A DNA stretch of 64,000 nt from Noviluteimonas sp052115395. GTDB lineage: Bacteria; Pseudomonadota; Gammaproteobacteria; Xanthomonadales; Xanthomonadaceae. The notes under the pieces are model-generated. The model saw only the letters and a program-made list of their open reading frames with translations, made no database searches and was not told the DNA's origin. Shown here in pieces: positions 26,101-34,070 of this stretch. The translations under genes were made by a program, and so were the position numbers. How positions within the stretch are numbered: position 1 is the first letter of the stretch; each line of letters starts with the position of its first letter. The DNA is taken from the NCBI GenBank assembly GCA_052115395.1, contig JBFRGO010000002.1. One strand, 5' to 3'.

Positions 26101-27025
26101 ATGGTGGTCGGTGACGCACGCCATGCAGCGCCTGCGCGACAACCCCGAATGCGCCGATGAAGAACAGGCGACAGCGCGCCGTTTCGACGCGCCCGGCCTG
26201 CAGCCGCGCCTGACCTTCGATCCGTCCGACGACATCGCAGCGCCCTACATCAATACCGGCGCGCGTCCGCGCGTGGCGATCCTGCGCGAGCAGGGCGTCA
26301 ACAGCCAGATCGAAACGGCCTACGGTTTCGACCGCGCCGGCTTCGCCGCCGTCGACGTGCACATGAGCGATCTCATCGCCGGGCGCGCGACGCTGGCGGA
26401 CTTCAAGGGCTTCGTGGCCTGCGGCGGTTTCAGCTACGGCGACGTGCTCGGCGCGGGCCGCGGCTGGGCGACCTCGGTGCTCGAACGTCCGGAGATGCGC
26501 GAGCAGTTCGCGCGCTTCTTCGAACGCGCGGACAGCTTCGCGCTCGGCGTGTGCAACGGGTGCCAGATGCTCGCGCAGCTCAAGCCGATCATCTCCGGCG
26601 CCGAACATTGGCCGCGCTTCCTGCGCAATCGCAGCGAACAGTACGAAGCGCGCCTGGCCCTGCTGGAAGTGTTCGATTCGCCGTCGGTCTTCCTGCACGA
26701 CATGGCCGGTGCGCGCATTCCGGTGGCGGTGGCGCACGGCGAAGGCCGCGCGGCGTTCGCCGACCAGGCCGACGCCGAGCGTGCGCTGGTCGCGCTGCGC
26801 TATGTGCATGGCGACGGCAAGCCGGCCACGGTGTACCCGGCGAATCCGAACGGCTCCCCGGATGCCATCGCGGGCCTGACCACCACCGACGGCCGCGTGA
26901 CCATCCTGATGCCGCATCCGGAACGCACGCTGCGCAGCGCGAACTACAGCTGGGCGCCGCGCGACTGGCCCGACGACAGCCCGTGGATGCGGATCTTCCG
27001 CAACGCGCGGAAGTGGGTGGGGTAA
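23105..27025 (+). CDS. purL: Phosphoribosylformylglycinamidine synthase (single-chain PurL)
   Basis: Fourth step of purine synthesis: FGAR + glutamine + ATP to FGAM. The 1306-residue protein is the large form of gammaproteobacteria, combining PurS-, PurL- and PurQ-like parts. Visible parts are the N-terminal domain (about 1-150), a linker, the two AIRS-type halves (about 210-640 with ANSEHCRHKIFNA and VETHNHPTAISPFPGASTGAGGE; about 640-1010), and a C-terminal class I glutamine amidotransferase domain (about 1050-1306) with nucleophile Cys1150 in GVCNGCQM. Length and motifs indicate an intact enzyme. It is a single gene between dsbC and the xps operon. Confidence 0.97.
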   Translation: MIVLEGLPALSPFRTERLQARLQALAPALRIAGAWFTYWVEPANAEARVDRDALHRILEAGDTQAPRAGDAVSRYVLPRLGTISPWASKATELLHGANLPIKRVERGLRLDITGWPDDAATQSALARLLHDPMTQSLVADRNAGAAMFATPERAVLEVVPVSTLDAANARLGLALAQDEIDYLRDRYGELARDPHDVELMMFAQANSEHCRHKIFNATWTIDGREMAINGQAASLFKMIKNTHARTPKHTLSAYSDNAAVMEGAESVSRFRPDPQTHEYRSEPAQPGAFCIKVETHNHPTAISPFPGASTGAGGEIRDEGATGRGGRPKAGLAGFSVSHLRIPTLPQPWEAPRALNPRMAPALEIMTDGPLGAAAFNNEFGRPNLNGYFRSFELSEGDGLVRAYDKPIMLAGGLGAMDRDMVAKRLLSPGDAVIVLGGPAMLIGLGGGAASSVASGESAEELDFASVQRDNPEMERRAQEVLDRCVALGDDNPIQSVHDVGAGGLSNAIPELLHDSGVGGVIDLDRIPTDDPTLSPMQLWCNESQERYVLGIAPDRIAEFAALCLRERCPFAVVGYATAEERLVVAHGATPEHLPADRAIDLPMDVLFGKAPKMHRNTTTPPAPRWPELSTQALDLNDAGLRVLAHPTVAAKQFLITIGDRTVGGLTARDQMVGPWQMPVADCAITLADYAGFGGEAMAVGERTPLALLDAAAAARMAVGEAITNLCAAPVASLDRIKLSANWMAAAGHPGEDAKLFDAVRAVGMELAPELDLSIPVGKDSLSMQAQWTADGIAQKSVSPVSLIISAFAPVDDVRQQLTPLLVREADTEVWLIGLGGGKQRLGGSILAQTHPASGVGAAAALPAFAGPVPDLDDPQRLRAFFELIRDARQAGLAQAYHDRSDGGAFAALCEMAFASHLGLDISLDNWGEDPFRTLFNEELGALVQIRAEDRAEFADLVARHGLIDCAQRIARPTTAPAIRVLREGAVLTEWRWEALFDAWWSVTHAMQRLRDNPECADEEQATARRFDAPGLQPRLTFDPSDDIAAPYINTGARPRVAILREQGVNSQIETAYGFDRAGFAAVDVHMSDLIAGRATLADFKGFVACGGFSYGDVLGAGRGWATSVLERPEMREQFARFFERADSFALGVCNGCQMLAQLKPIISGAEHWPRFLRNRSEQYEARLALLEVFDSPSVFLHDMAGARIPVAVAHGEGRAAFADQADAERALVALRYVHGDGKPATVYPANPNGSPDAIAGLTTTDGRVTILMPHPERTLRSANYSWAPRDWPDDSPWMRIFRNARKWVG

Positions 27026-27065
27026 GCCGCGAATTCCCCCGACCGGCCCCCTACACCACCTCTGC

Positions 27066-27071
27066 TAGAGT
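27066..27071 (+). promoter_or_regulatory. Candidate -10 for the xps operon, near-leaderless
   Basis: TAGAGT ends 9 bases before the gspE ATG. The gap after purL is only 55 bases and shows no Shine-Dalgarno, so a very short or absent leader is suggested. No -35 is seen. Confidence 0.35.
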
Positions 27072-27080
27072 CGGGCGATC

Positions 27081-28805
27081 ATGAACGCCATCGTCAACCC
27101 CTCCGAATCCGGCGTCGAGGTTGCCGCCGACGACCGCATCGTCGCCGCGCTGGTCGAACGCGGGCGCCTCAAGGACGCCGACCTCGCCCGCGCGCGCCGC
27201 CTGCAGGAAGAAACCGGCGGCAGCCTGCTCGGCCTGCTCGCGCGACTGGGCCTGGTGTCCGAGCGCGACCACGCCGAAACCGCGTCGGCCGTCCTCGGCC
27301 TGCCGCTGGTCAGTTCGAAGGACGCCCCCGAGTTGCCGCCCGAATCGGTCGTGCTCTCGGTGAAGTTCATGAAGCAATTCCACGTCGTGCCCGTCGCCGA
27401 ACGCGACAACGTGGTCGACGTGCTGATCGCCGATCCGCAAGACTTGTACGCGCTCGACGCCGTGCGCCTGGCCACCGGCCGCGACGTGCGCCCGAACATC
27501 GCGCTGCGTTCGGAAATCGACGACCTCATCGAACGCTGGCACGGCCAGGGCCGCAGCGCGATGGGCGCGATCATCGAAACGGCCGAGGGCGAAACCGGCG
27601 ACATGGACGATGTCGAGCACCTGCGCGACCTGGCGTCCGAAGCGCCCGTCATCCGCCTGGTGAACCTGATCATCCAGCGCGCGGTCGAACTGCGCGCCTC
27701 GGACATCCACATCGAACCCTTCGAAAACCGCCTGAAGGTGCGCTATCGCGTCGACGGCGTGCTGGAGGAATCGGAAAGCCCGCCGGCCAACCTCACCGCA
27801 GCGATCATCAGCCGCATCAAGATCATGGCGAAGCTCAACATCGCCGAACGCCGCCTGCCGCAGGACGGCCGCATCATGCTGCGCGTGCAGGGCAAGGAAC
27901 TGGACCTGCGCGTGAGCACGATGCCCACCTCGCACGGCGAGAGCGTGGTGATGCGCCTGCTCGACCGCGAGACGGTGGTGTTCGATTTCGAGCGCCTGGG
28001 CTTCACCGAGGAATTCCTGCCGCAGTTCCGTCACGTGCTCGAACAACCGCACGGCATCCTGCTGGTGACGGGCCCGACCGGTTCGGGCAAGACCACCACG
28101 CTGTACACCGCGCTGAGCAAGCTCAATACCAGCGACGTCAAGATCATCACCGTCGAAGATCCGGTGGAATACCAGATCGAAGGCATCAACCAGATCCAGG
28201 CCAAGCCGCAGATCGGGTTGGACTTCGCCAACGCGTTGCGCTCGATCGTGCGACAGGACCCGGACATCATCATGATCGGCGAAATGCGCGACCTGGAAAC
28301 CGCGCGCATCGCGATCCAGTCCGCGCTCACCGGCCACCTGGTGCTCTCCACGCTGCATACCAACAACGCGGCCGGCGGCATCACGCGCCTGCTGGACATG
28401 GGCGTGGAGGATTACCTGCTGACCTCGACGGTCAACGGCATCCTCGCCCAGCGCCTGGTGCGCCGCCTGCATACCGAAAGCGCGGAGCGCTATCGCGCCT
28501 CGCCCGAGGAAATCGAGAAGTTCGGCCTGCGCAAGTACCAGCCCGAAGGCGACATCCACCTGTATCGCCCACGTGCTTCGGAGTTTTCGCCCTCCGGTTA
28601 CCTCGGGCGCACGACGATCATGGAGTTCCTCGTGATGAACGACGAACTGCGTCGCGCCGTCATGCGCCACGCCGGCATGGGCGAACTCGAACAGCTGGCG
28701 CGCACTTCCGGCGGCATGCGCACGATGTACGAGGACGGCATCGTCAAGGCGCTCGCGGGCGTCACCACCATCGAAGAAGTCCTGCGCGTCACCGAAGACG
28801 CATAA
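27081..28805 (+). CDS. gspE: Type II secretion ATPase GspE (XpsE-like)
   Basis: Cytoplasmic hexameric ATPase driving pseudopilus assembly. The 574-residue protein has an N1E-type domain that binds GspL (about 1-90), a second N-terminal domain (to about 190) and the ATPase core: Walker A GPTGSGKT (331-338), Asp box ITVEDPVEYQI (near 355), Walker B IIMIGEMRD (near 396) and His box LSTLHTNNA (near 422). The CxxC...CxxC zinc module usual between the His box and the C-terminus is absent. The corresponding stretch YRPRASEFSPSGYLGR has no Cys, and I find no cysteine in the whole protein. It is first gene of an eleven-gene operon. Confidence 0.95.
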   Translation: MNAIVNPSESGVEVAADDRIVAALVERGRLKDADLARARRLQEETGGSLLGLLARLGLVSERDHAETASAVLGLPLVSSKDAPELPPESVVLSVKFMKQFHVVPVAERDNVVDVLIADPQDLYALDAVRLATGRDVRPNIALRSEIDDLIERWHGQGRSAMGAIIETAEGETGDMDDVEHLRDLASEAPVIRLVNLIIQRAVELRASDIHIEPFENRLKVRYRVDGVLEESESPPANLTAAIISRIKIMAKLNIAERRLPQDGRIMLRVQGKELDLRVSTMPTSHGESVVMRLLDRETVVFDFERLGFTEEFLPQFRHVLEQPHGILLVTGPTGSGKTTTLYTALSKLNTSDVKIITVEDPVEYQIEGINQIQAKPQIGLDFANALRSIVRQDPDIIMIGEMRDLETARIAIQSALTGHLVLSTLHTNNAAGGITRLLDMGVEDYLLTSTVNGILAQRLVRRLHTESAERYRASPEEIEKFGLRKYQPEGDIHLYRPRASEFSPSGYLGRTTIMEFLVMNDELRRAVMRHAGMGELEQLARTSGGMRTMYEDGIVKALAGVTTIEEVLRVTEDA

Positions 28806-28809
28806 ACCC

Positions 28810-30027
28810 ATGCCCCTATTCCGCTACAAGGCGCTCAACAACCGCGGCGAAATGCTCGACGGCCAGATGGAAGCCGGCAGCGCGGGCGAAGTGGCCTTGC
28901 GCCTGCAGGAACAGGGGCATCTGCCGGTCGAAACGCGGCTGGCATCCGAAGGCGGCGGTGAATCGGCGTGGCGCGCCCTGTTCAAGCCCAAGCCCTTCGC
29001 CGGCGAACGGCTGGTGCAGTTCACGCAACAACTGGCGACCCTGCTCGGCGCGGGGCAACCGCTCGATCGCGCGCTGACCATCCTGCTGGAACTGCCCGAA
29101 GACGAAGCGGCCAAGCGCACCGTCGCCGACATCCGCGATGCCGTGCGCGGCGGCAGCGCGTTGTCCACGGCGCTGGAGCGCCAGCACGGCACGTTCTCGC
29201 GGCTGTACGTCAACATGGTGCGCGCCGGCGAAGCCGGCGGCACGCTGCACGAAACCCTGCAGCGCCTGGGCGAATATCTCGAACGCAGCCGCGCGTTGCG
29301 GGGGCGCGTGGTCAATGCGCTGATCTATCCGGCGATCCTGCTGCTCGTCGTCGGCGGCGCGCTGTTGTTCCTGCTGGGCTACGTCGTGCCGCAGTTCTCG
29401 TCGATGTACGCCAGCCTCGATGCGCAACTGCCGTGGTTTTCGCGGATGGTGCTGGGCCTGGGCCTGTTCGTGCGCGACTGGTGGATCGTCATCGTCGTGC
29501 TGCCGGCGCTGGCGCTGTGGTGGTTCGACCGCAAGCGGCGGGATCCGGCCTTCCGCGCCCGCTTCGATGAATGGCTGTTGGGCAAGAAGATCGTCGGCCC
29601 GCTGATCGCGCGGCTGGAAACCGCGCGGCTGGCGCGCACGCTGGGCACGCTGCTGCGCAATGGTGTCCCCTTGCTGACCGCGCTGGGCATCGCGCGCAAC
29701 GTGATGGGGAACCTCATGCTGCAAGCGGATGTCGAATCCGCCGCCAACGACGTGAAGAGCGGCGTCGGCCTGTCGACGGCACTCGGCAAGGGCAAGCGTT
29801 TTCCCCGCCTGGCCCTGCAGATGATCCAGGTGGGCGAGGAATCCGGCGCGCTCGACACCATGCTGCTGAAGACCGCCGACACGTTCGAAGCCGAAACCGG
29901 GCAAGCGCTGGACCGCATGCTGGCCGCGCTCGTCCCCGTCATCACGCTGGTGCTCACCGCCGTCGTCGGCGTCGTGATCATGGCCGTGCTGATGCCCATC
30001 TACGACCTCACCAACGCCATCGGATGA
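28810..30027 (+). CDS. gspF: Type II secretion inner membrane platform protein GspF
   Basis: Polytopic platform protein of the type II system, 405 residues, the standard length. It has an N-terminal module (MPLFRYKALNNRGEMLDG), two T2SSF domains (about 70-195 and 275-395; VQFTQQLATLLGAGQPLDRAL, and RTLGTLLRNGVPLLTALGIARNV) and three membrane helices (near 170-195, 220-240 and 375-400). It starts 4 bases after gspE and overlaps gspG by 4 bases. Confidence 0.95.
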   Translation: MPLFRYKALNNRGEMLDGQMEAGSAGEVALRLQEQGHLPVETRLASEGGGESAWRALFKPKPFAGERLVQFTQQLATLLGAGQPLDRALTILLELPEDEAAKRTVADIRDAVRGGSALSTALERQHGTFSRLYVNMVRAGEAGGTLHETLQRLGEYLERSRALRGRVVNALIYPAILLLVVGGALLFLLGYVVPQFSSMYASLDAQLPWFSRMVLGLGLFVRDWWIVIVVLPALALWWFDRKRRDPAFRARFDEWLLGKKIVGPLIARLETARLARTLGTLLRNGVPLLTALGIARNVMGNLMLQADVESAANDVKSGVGLSTALGKGKRFPRLALQMIQVGEESGALDTMLLKTADTFEAETGQALDRMLAALVPVITLVLTAVVGVVIMAVLMPIYDLTNAIG

Positions 30028-30455
30028 CCGCCATGAACCGAAACGCCAGGGCCCCCGTCGCCCGCGCCGCACAGTCGGGCTTCAGCCTGATCGAAATCAT
30101 CATCGTCGTCGTGCTCATCGGCGGCATCGTCGCCTTCGCGGCCACGCGCATCCTCGGCGGCAGCGATCGCGCCAAGGTCAACCTCGCCAAGGCGCAGGTG
30201 CAGACCATCGCCGAGAAAGTGCAGCAATACGAACAGGACACCGGCACGTTGCCGCCCACGCTCAACGCGCTCGTGCAAAGCGATGCCAGCGGTTGGCTCG
30301 GTCCCTACGCCAAGGCCGCCGAGCTCAACGATCCCTGGAACCATCCCTTCGCCTACAAGACGCCGGGCGAGGGCAAGCCGTTCGACCTGATGAGCCTGGG
30401 CAAGGATGGCAAGCCGGGCGGCACAAGCGTCGACGGCGACATCGCGTTCGAATAA
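30024..30455 (+). CDS. gspG: Type II secretion major pseudopilin GspG
   Basis: Major pseudopilin, 143 residues. It has the prepilin signature SG-FSLIEIIIVVVLIG, with cleavage after Gly19, mature Phe20 and Glu at mature position 5. The C-terminal globular domain carries the GspG pattern (LPPTLNALVQ...WLGPYAKAAELNDPWNHPFAYKTPG and DLMSLGKDGKPGG), including the calcium-site Asp/Gly loop near the end. The start is taken at the ATGA overlap with gspF; ATG 30033 is an alternative three codons in. A prepilin peptidase, not in this window, is required. Confidence 0.94.
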   Translation: MTAMNRNARAPVARAAQSGFSLIEIIIVVVLIGGIVAFAATRILGGSDRAKVNLAKAQVQTIAEKVQQYEQDTGTLPPTLNALVQSDASGWLGPYAKAAELNDPWNHPFAYKTPGEGKPFDLMSLGKDGKPGGTSVDGDIAFE

Positions 30456-30459
30456 CCGC

Positions 30460-30921
30460 ATGCGCCCGGTCGCGTTACCGCGCGGCTTCACGCTGCTCGA
30501 AGTGCTGATGGTGCTGCTGCTGATCGCAGTGGCCAGCGGCATCGCGGCCGCGGCGATCACCGGCGGCTTCTCCGGCATGCGCCTGCGCGCCGATGCCAAG
30601 GAGATCGCCGCGCAATTGCGCTACACGCGTGCGCAGGCGATTTCGACCGGTGAATCGCAACGTTTCATCATCGATCCGGCCGCGCACACCTGGGCCGCGC
30701 CGAACGACCGCGGCGGCACCGTCGACAAGAAATTCGGCATCACCTTCACCGGCGCGCGCGAAGTGAAGCCGGCCAACGGCATCGGCGGCATCGTGTTCTT
30801 CTCCGACGGCGCCTCCACCGGCGGGCGCGTGCAACTCAGCGAGAAAAACGCCGCGTGGAATATCGACGTCGCGTGGCTCACTGGCGAAGTGAAAGTCCGT
30901 CGCAGCGAGGTGGCGCGATGA
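30460..30921 (+). CDS. gspH: Type II secretion minor pseudopilin GspH
   Basis: Minor pseudopilin, 153 residues. The prepilin site is RG-FTLLEVLMVLLLI (Gly9, Phe10, Glu at mature position 5). The globular domain follows the GspH/FimT pattern: KEIAAQLRYTRAQAISTGESQRFIID, then GIVFFSDGASTGGRVQL. It starts 4 bases after gspG and is coupled to gspI by an ATGA overlap. Confidence 0.9.
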   Translation: MRPVALPRGFTLLEVLMVLLLIAVASGIAAAAITGGFSGMRLRADAKEIAAQLRYTRAQAISTGESQRFIIDPAAHTWAAPNDRGGTVDKKFGITFTGAREVKPANGIGGIVFFSDGASTGGRVQLSEKNAAWNIDVAWLTGEVKVRRSEVAR

Positions 30922-31352
30922 TCCTGCGGCATCGCGCGGCCGGCTTCACGCTGATCGAAGTGATCCTCGCCTTCGCGTTGCTCGCGCTCGGGCTGACGAT
31001 CCTGCTGGGCATCCTGTCGGGCGCGACCAAGCAGGTGCGGTGGGCCGACGACGCGGGGCGCGCGGCGATGCACGCGCAGACGCTGCTCGCGCAACAGGGC
31101 GTCGGCGAACCGCTCGAGCAAGGGCACAAGGAAGGCGATTTCGAACAGGGCCGTTACCGCTGGACGCTCGACGTCGAACCCTGGCGCGACCCGAGCATCG
31201 TTTCCGAAAACCCGCAGCCGCAGGATCCCAACGCGGCGAAGCTGTTCGAGATCAACCTGAAGATGCAGTGGGGCGATGGGTCTCCGCGTAATCGCTTGCA
31301 GGTCCAGTCCCTGCGCCTGGTCGCGCCGACCCTGCAGGGAGGCATGCGATGA
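30918..31352 (+). CDS. gspI: Type II secretion minor pseudopilin GspI
   Basis: Minor pseudopilin, 144 residues. The prepilin site is AG-FTLIEVILAFALLALG (Gly9, Phe10, Glu mature 5), and the following helix has the HAQTLLAQQG segment typical of GspI. It is part of the I-J-K tip complex that primes the pseudopilus. It overlaps both neighbours by 4 bases. Confidence 0.88.
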   Translation: MILRHRAAGFTLIEVILAFALLALGLTILLGILSGATKQVRWADDAGRAAMHAQTLLAQQGVGEPLEQGHKEGDFEQGRYRWTLDVEPWRDPSIVSENPQPQDPNAAKLFEINLKMQWGDGSPRNRLQVQSLRLVAPTLQGGMR

Positions 31353-31996
31353 GCGTGCCTGTTCGCAGCCGTCAGCGCGGCTTCTCGCTGATCGAAGTCC
31401 TGCTGGCGACGATGCTGCTCGCCGCGGGCCTCGCGCTTGCCTTCGCATCCCTGCGCGCCGCGACGGCCACCGCCACGCGCGGCGAAGACATCGCGCAGCG
31501 CAACGAGCACATGCGCGCGGTCGAACTGTTCCTGCGCCGGCGCATCGGCGGCGCGCGCCCCGTGCAGTTCGGCCTCAACCAGGACACCGGCATGCCGCGG
31601 CGCTTCGAAGGCGACGCAACACACATGCGCTTCGTCGCCGACCTGCCCGATTACCTCGGGCGCGGCGGGCCCTATCTGCACGAACTCACGCTCGTCGATG
31701 GCGACGACGGGCAACGCCTCGAAGTCGCCTTCACCCTGGTGCTTGCGGGCGAAACCAAGGCCGAGACGCCGCCGCGCCCACCGGAAGTCCTCGCAGGCCC
31801 GTTGCGCGAAGCGACCTTCCGCTATCGCGCGATGAAGGCGGACAACACGCTGGGCGATTGGCAGGATCAGTGGACGGCGGGCGATCGGCTGCCCCTGCAA
31901 GTCGAAGTCACGCTGCGCGACGCCGATGGGCGCGCGTGGCCGCCGATGGTGATGGCGTTGCCGCTCGCGGCGGGTTACGTGGGGTCGGCGTTGTGA
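31349..31996 (+). CDS. gspJ: Type II secretion minor pseudopilin GspJ
   Basis: Minor pseudopilin, 215 residues, longer than G-I as usual for GspJ. The prepilin site is RG-FSLIEVLLATMLLAAG (Gly11, Phe12, Glu mature 5), then a beta-rich globular domain (LRRRIGGARPVQFGLNQDTG; YLGRGGPYLHELTLV; PLREATFRYR). It overlaps gspK by a GTGA junction. Confidence 0.88.
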   Translation: MSVPVRSRQRGFSLIEVLLATMLLAAGLALAFASLRAATATATRGEDIAQRNEHMRAVELFLRRRIGGARPVQFGLNQDTGMPRRFEGDATHMRFVADLPDYLGRGGPYLHELTLVDGDDGQRLEVAFTLVLAGETKAETPPRPPEVLAGPLREATFRYRAMKADNTLGDWQDQWTAGDRLPLQVEVTLRDADGRAWPPMVMALPLAAGYVGSAL

Positions 31997-32892
31997 GCGC
32001 GCGCCGTTCGCATCGCAGGCAACGCGGCATCGCGCTGCTGCTCGTGCTGTGGATGATCGCCCTGCTCACCGCGCTCGTCGGTGCGTTCGCGCTGACGGCG
32101 AAAATCGAAGGCCTGCAGGGGCGCGTGTTGCATCGCGGCGTGATCGCCGACGAAGTGGCGCGCGCCGGTTTCGAATATGCACTCACGCGCGTCGTCGAAC
32201 CCGACCCGCGCCGCCAGTGGCGCCCCGACGGGCGCGACTACGACTGGAAGTTCGCCGACGCCGACGTCAAGGTTTCGCTCACCGACGAAAACGGGAAGAT
32301 CGACCTCAACCAGGCGGACATGCCCTTGCTGGCGGCGCTGTTCCAACAGCAGGGCGGCATGTCGATGGAGGACGCGCGGCAGATCGCGGCCGCGGTGATG
32401 GACTGGCGCGACCCGGACCTGCTCACGCAGCCCGAAGGCGGCGCCGAAGACCCCGATTACGCGTCGGCCGAACGCCCCTACGGCGCGAAGGACGCGCCCT
32501 TCGAAAGCGTCGCCGAACTCGAACAGGTGCTGGGCATGACGCCCGCGTTGTACGCGAAGGTCGCGCCCGACCTGACCGTCTTCAGTGGCCGCACGCGCCC
32601 CGACCCGGCGTTCGCCTCGGCGCCGGTCCTGCAGGCGATGGGCCTGGACCCCGAACCCACGATCGCGCGCCGCCGTGCATGGGATCCGTCTTCCGGGCAA
32701 CCGGCGCCGGTCCTGGAAGGCGGCGAGCCTTTAGTGAGCAGCGGCAGCGGCACGTATAGTATCGACAGCCGTGCACGGCTTCGCGATGGACGCGAAGCGA
32801 GGCTGCGCGTCGTGGTGCGTGCGGGGGGCAACGGCCTGCCGGGCTCCGCGTACACGCCGCTGCGCTGGGAGGAGGGAGCATCGCCGCGATGA
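31993..32892 (+). CDS. gspK: Type II secretion pseudopilin GspK
   Basis: Largest minor pseudopilin, capping the tip, 299 residues. It starts at GTG, overlapping gspJ. The processing site is RG-IALLLVLWMIALLT (Gly12); Glu at mature position 5 is replaced by Leu, the known hallmark of GspK. The large periplasmic domain contains LTDENGKIDLNQAD and MDWRDPDLLTQPEGGAEDPDYAS (a calcium- or disulfide-loop region near 130-160), with the AELEQVLGMTPALYAKVAPDLTVFSG repeat of the family. It overlaps gspL by 4 bases. Confidence 0.92.
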   Translation: MSARRSHRRQRGIALLLVLWMIALLTALVGAFALTAKIEGLQGRVLHRGVIADEVARAGFEYALTRVVEPDPRRQWRPDGRDYDWKFADADVKVSLTDENGKIDLNQADMPLLAALFQQQGGMSMEDARQIAAAVMDWRDPDLLTQPEGGAEDPDYASAERPYGAKDAPFESVAELEQVLGMTPALYAKVAPDLTVFSGRTRPDPAFASAPVLQAMGLDPEPTIARRRAWDPSSGQPAPVLEGGEPLVSSGSGTYSIDSRARLRDGREARLRVVVRAGGNGLPGSAYTPLRWEEGASPR

Positions 32893-34070
32893 ATGCACTG
32901 CGCGACCGTATCGGCCGCATCCAGACTCGTGTCCTGCCGGGCGCGGGTGGATGGCTGTCGTGGTGGTCGCGCGCGCTCGCCGCGTGGTTGCCGATGCGCT
33001 GGCGCACCGCGCTGGGCCTGGGCCGAGATCGTCTCCTGCTCTCGCAGGACGCCGGCACGGGCGAAGATGCATTGCAGGTTCGCCTGCAGGCCGGCGACGT
33101 CGACGCCGCCGCGATCCGCGACATCGGCCGGCTCCCCGCCGGCGAAGACCTCGGCATCGACGCCGATCCCCTCGCCACGGTGCTCACCCCTTCGATCGCC
33201 GACCTGACGCGCTGGCTCGTCATGCCCGCATCGACGGGGTTGCGCCGGCGCCTGACCTTGCCCGCCGCCGCCGCCGAACGCCTGCGCGACGTGGTGTCCT
33301 TCGAAATCGATCGGCAGACGCCCTTCACCGCGGAGACGGCGGCCTACGACGCGCGCATCCTCGGCCGTCGCGCGAGCGACGGCCAGCTGGATGTCGAACT
33401 CGTCGCCGTTCCGCTGACCGCGATCCAGCCGCGCATGGCCGCGCTGGGCGGGATCCAGTCGACGCTCTCGGGCATCGACCTGTCCGACAACAACGGCGTC
33501 CCGCTCGGCGTGAATCTCCTGCCGCCGGCGCAACGCCGTCATCGCGCCGATCCGCTGGCGCGATGGAACTGGGTGTTCGGCGTGGTCGCGTTGCTCGCCC
33601 TCGGCCTGGCGCTCTGGCAGATCCTCGAGAACCGCCGCGCCGCCGCCGATGCTTTCGAACAACAGGTTTCCGCGCAGAGCGCGAAGGCGCGCACCGCCTC
33701 GCAGCGTCGCCAGGAACTGGTCGACATGGTCGAAGGCCAGGCCTATCTCGACCAGATGCGTCGCGGCCGGCCGAGCGCGATCGAAGTGATCGACGAACTC
33801 ACGCGCCGCCTGCCCGACTCGACCTACATGGAAAAGGTCGCCATCGAAAACGACAAGCTCACGCTGATCGGATTGAGCAGCGAAGCCTCCTCGCTCGTGC
33901 AGCGCCTCGAAGGATCGCCCCTGTGGCGTGCGCCGGCGTTGACCGGCGCGCTGCAGCCCGATCCGCGATCGGGCCGCGACCGCTTCACGCTGACGGCCGA
34001 CATCGCGGTCGTGCAACCCACCGTGCAGAACCGCCAGGAGACCGCGACCAGTGGCCCCGGCAACGACTGA
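32889..34070 (+). CDS. gspL: Type II secretion protein GspL (XpsL-like)
   Basis: Inner-membrane assembly protein linking the GspE ATPase to GspM. The 393-residue protein has an N-terminal cytoplasmic part (about 1-220; actin-like fold, with RLRDVVSFEIDRQTPFTAETAAYDAR near 135-160), one membrane helix (about 225-245, WVFGVVALLALGLALWQIL) and a periplasmic PilN/ferredoxin-like domain (about 290-370; AIEVIDELTRRLPDSTYMEKVAIEND). It overlaps the gspM GTG start by 20 bases. Confidence 0.87.
   Translation: MNALRDRIGRIQTRVLPGAGGWLSWWSRALAAWLPMRWRTALGLGRDRLLLSQDAGTGEDALQVRLQAGDVDAAAIRDIGRLPAGEDLGIDADPLATVLTPSIADLTRWLVMPASTGLRRRLTLPAAAAERLRDVVSFEIDRQTPFTAETAAYDARILGRRASDGQLDVELVAVPLTAIQPRMAALGGIQSTLSGIDLSDNNGVPLGVNLLPPAQRRHRADPLARWNWVFGVVALLALGLALWQILENRRAAADAFEQQVSAQSAKARTASQRRQELVDMVEGQAYLDQMRRGRPSAIEVIDELTRRLPDSTYMEKVAIENDKLTLIGLSSEASSLVQRLEGSPLWRAPALTGALQPDPRSGRDRFTLTADIAVVQPTVQNRQETATSGPGND

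Noticed and set aside
22946..26917. Long open frame antisense to purL (1323 codons), and similar ones opposite gspD (33985-37413), valS (13241-16141) and the proS region (3548-5662)
   Set aside because: They mirror the third-position G/C bias of the real genes, show Arg/His/Ala-rich composition without family motifs, and the sense frames are clearly conserved proteins.
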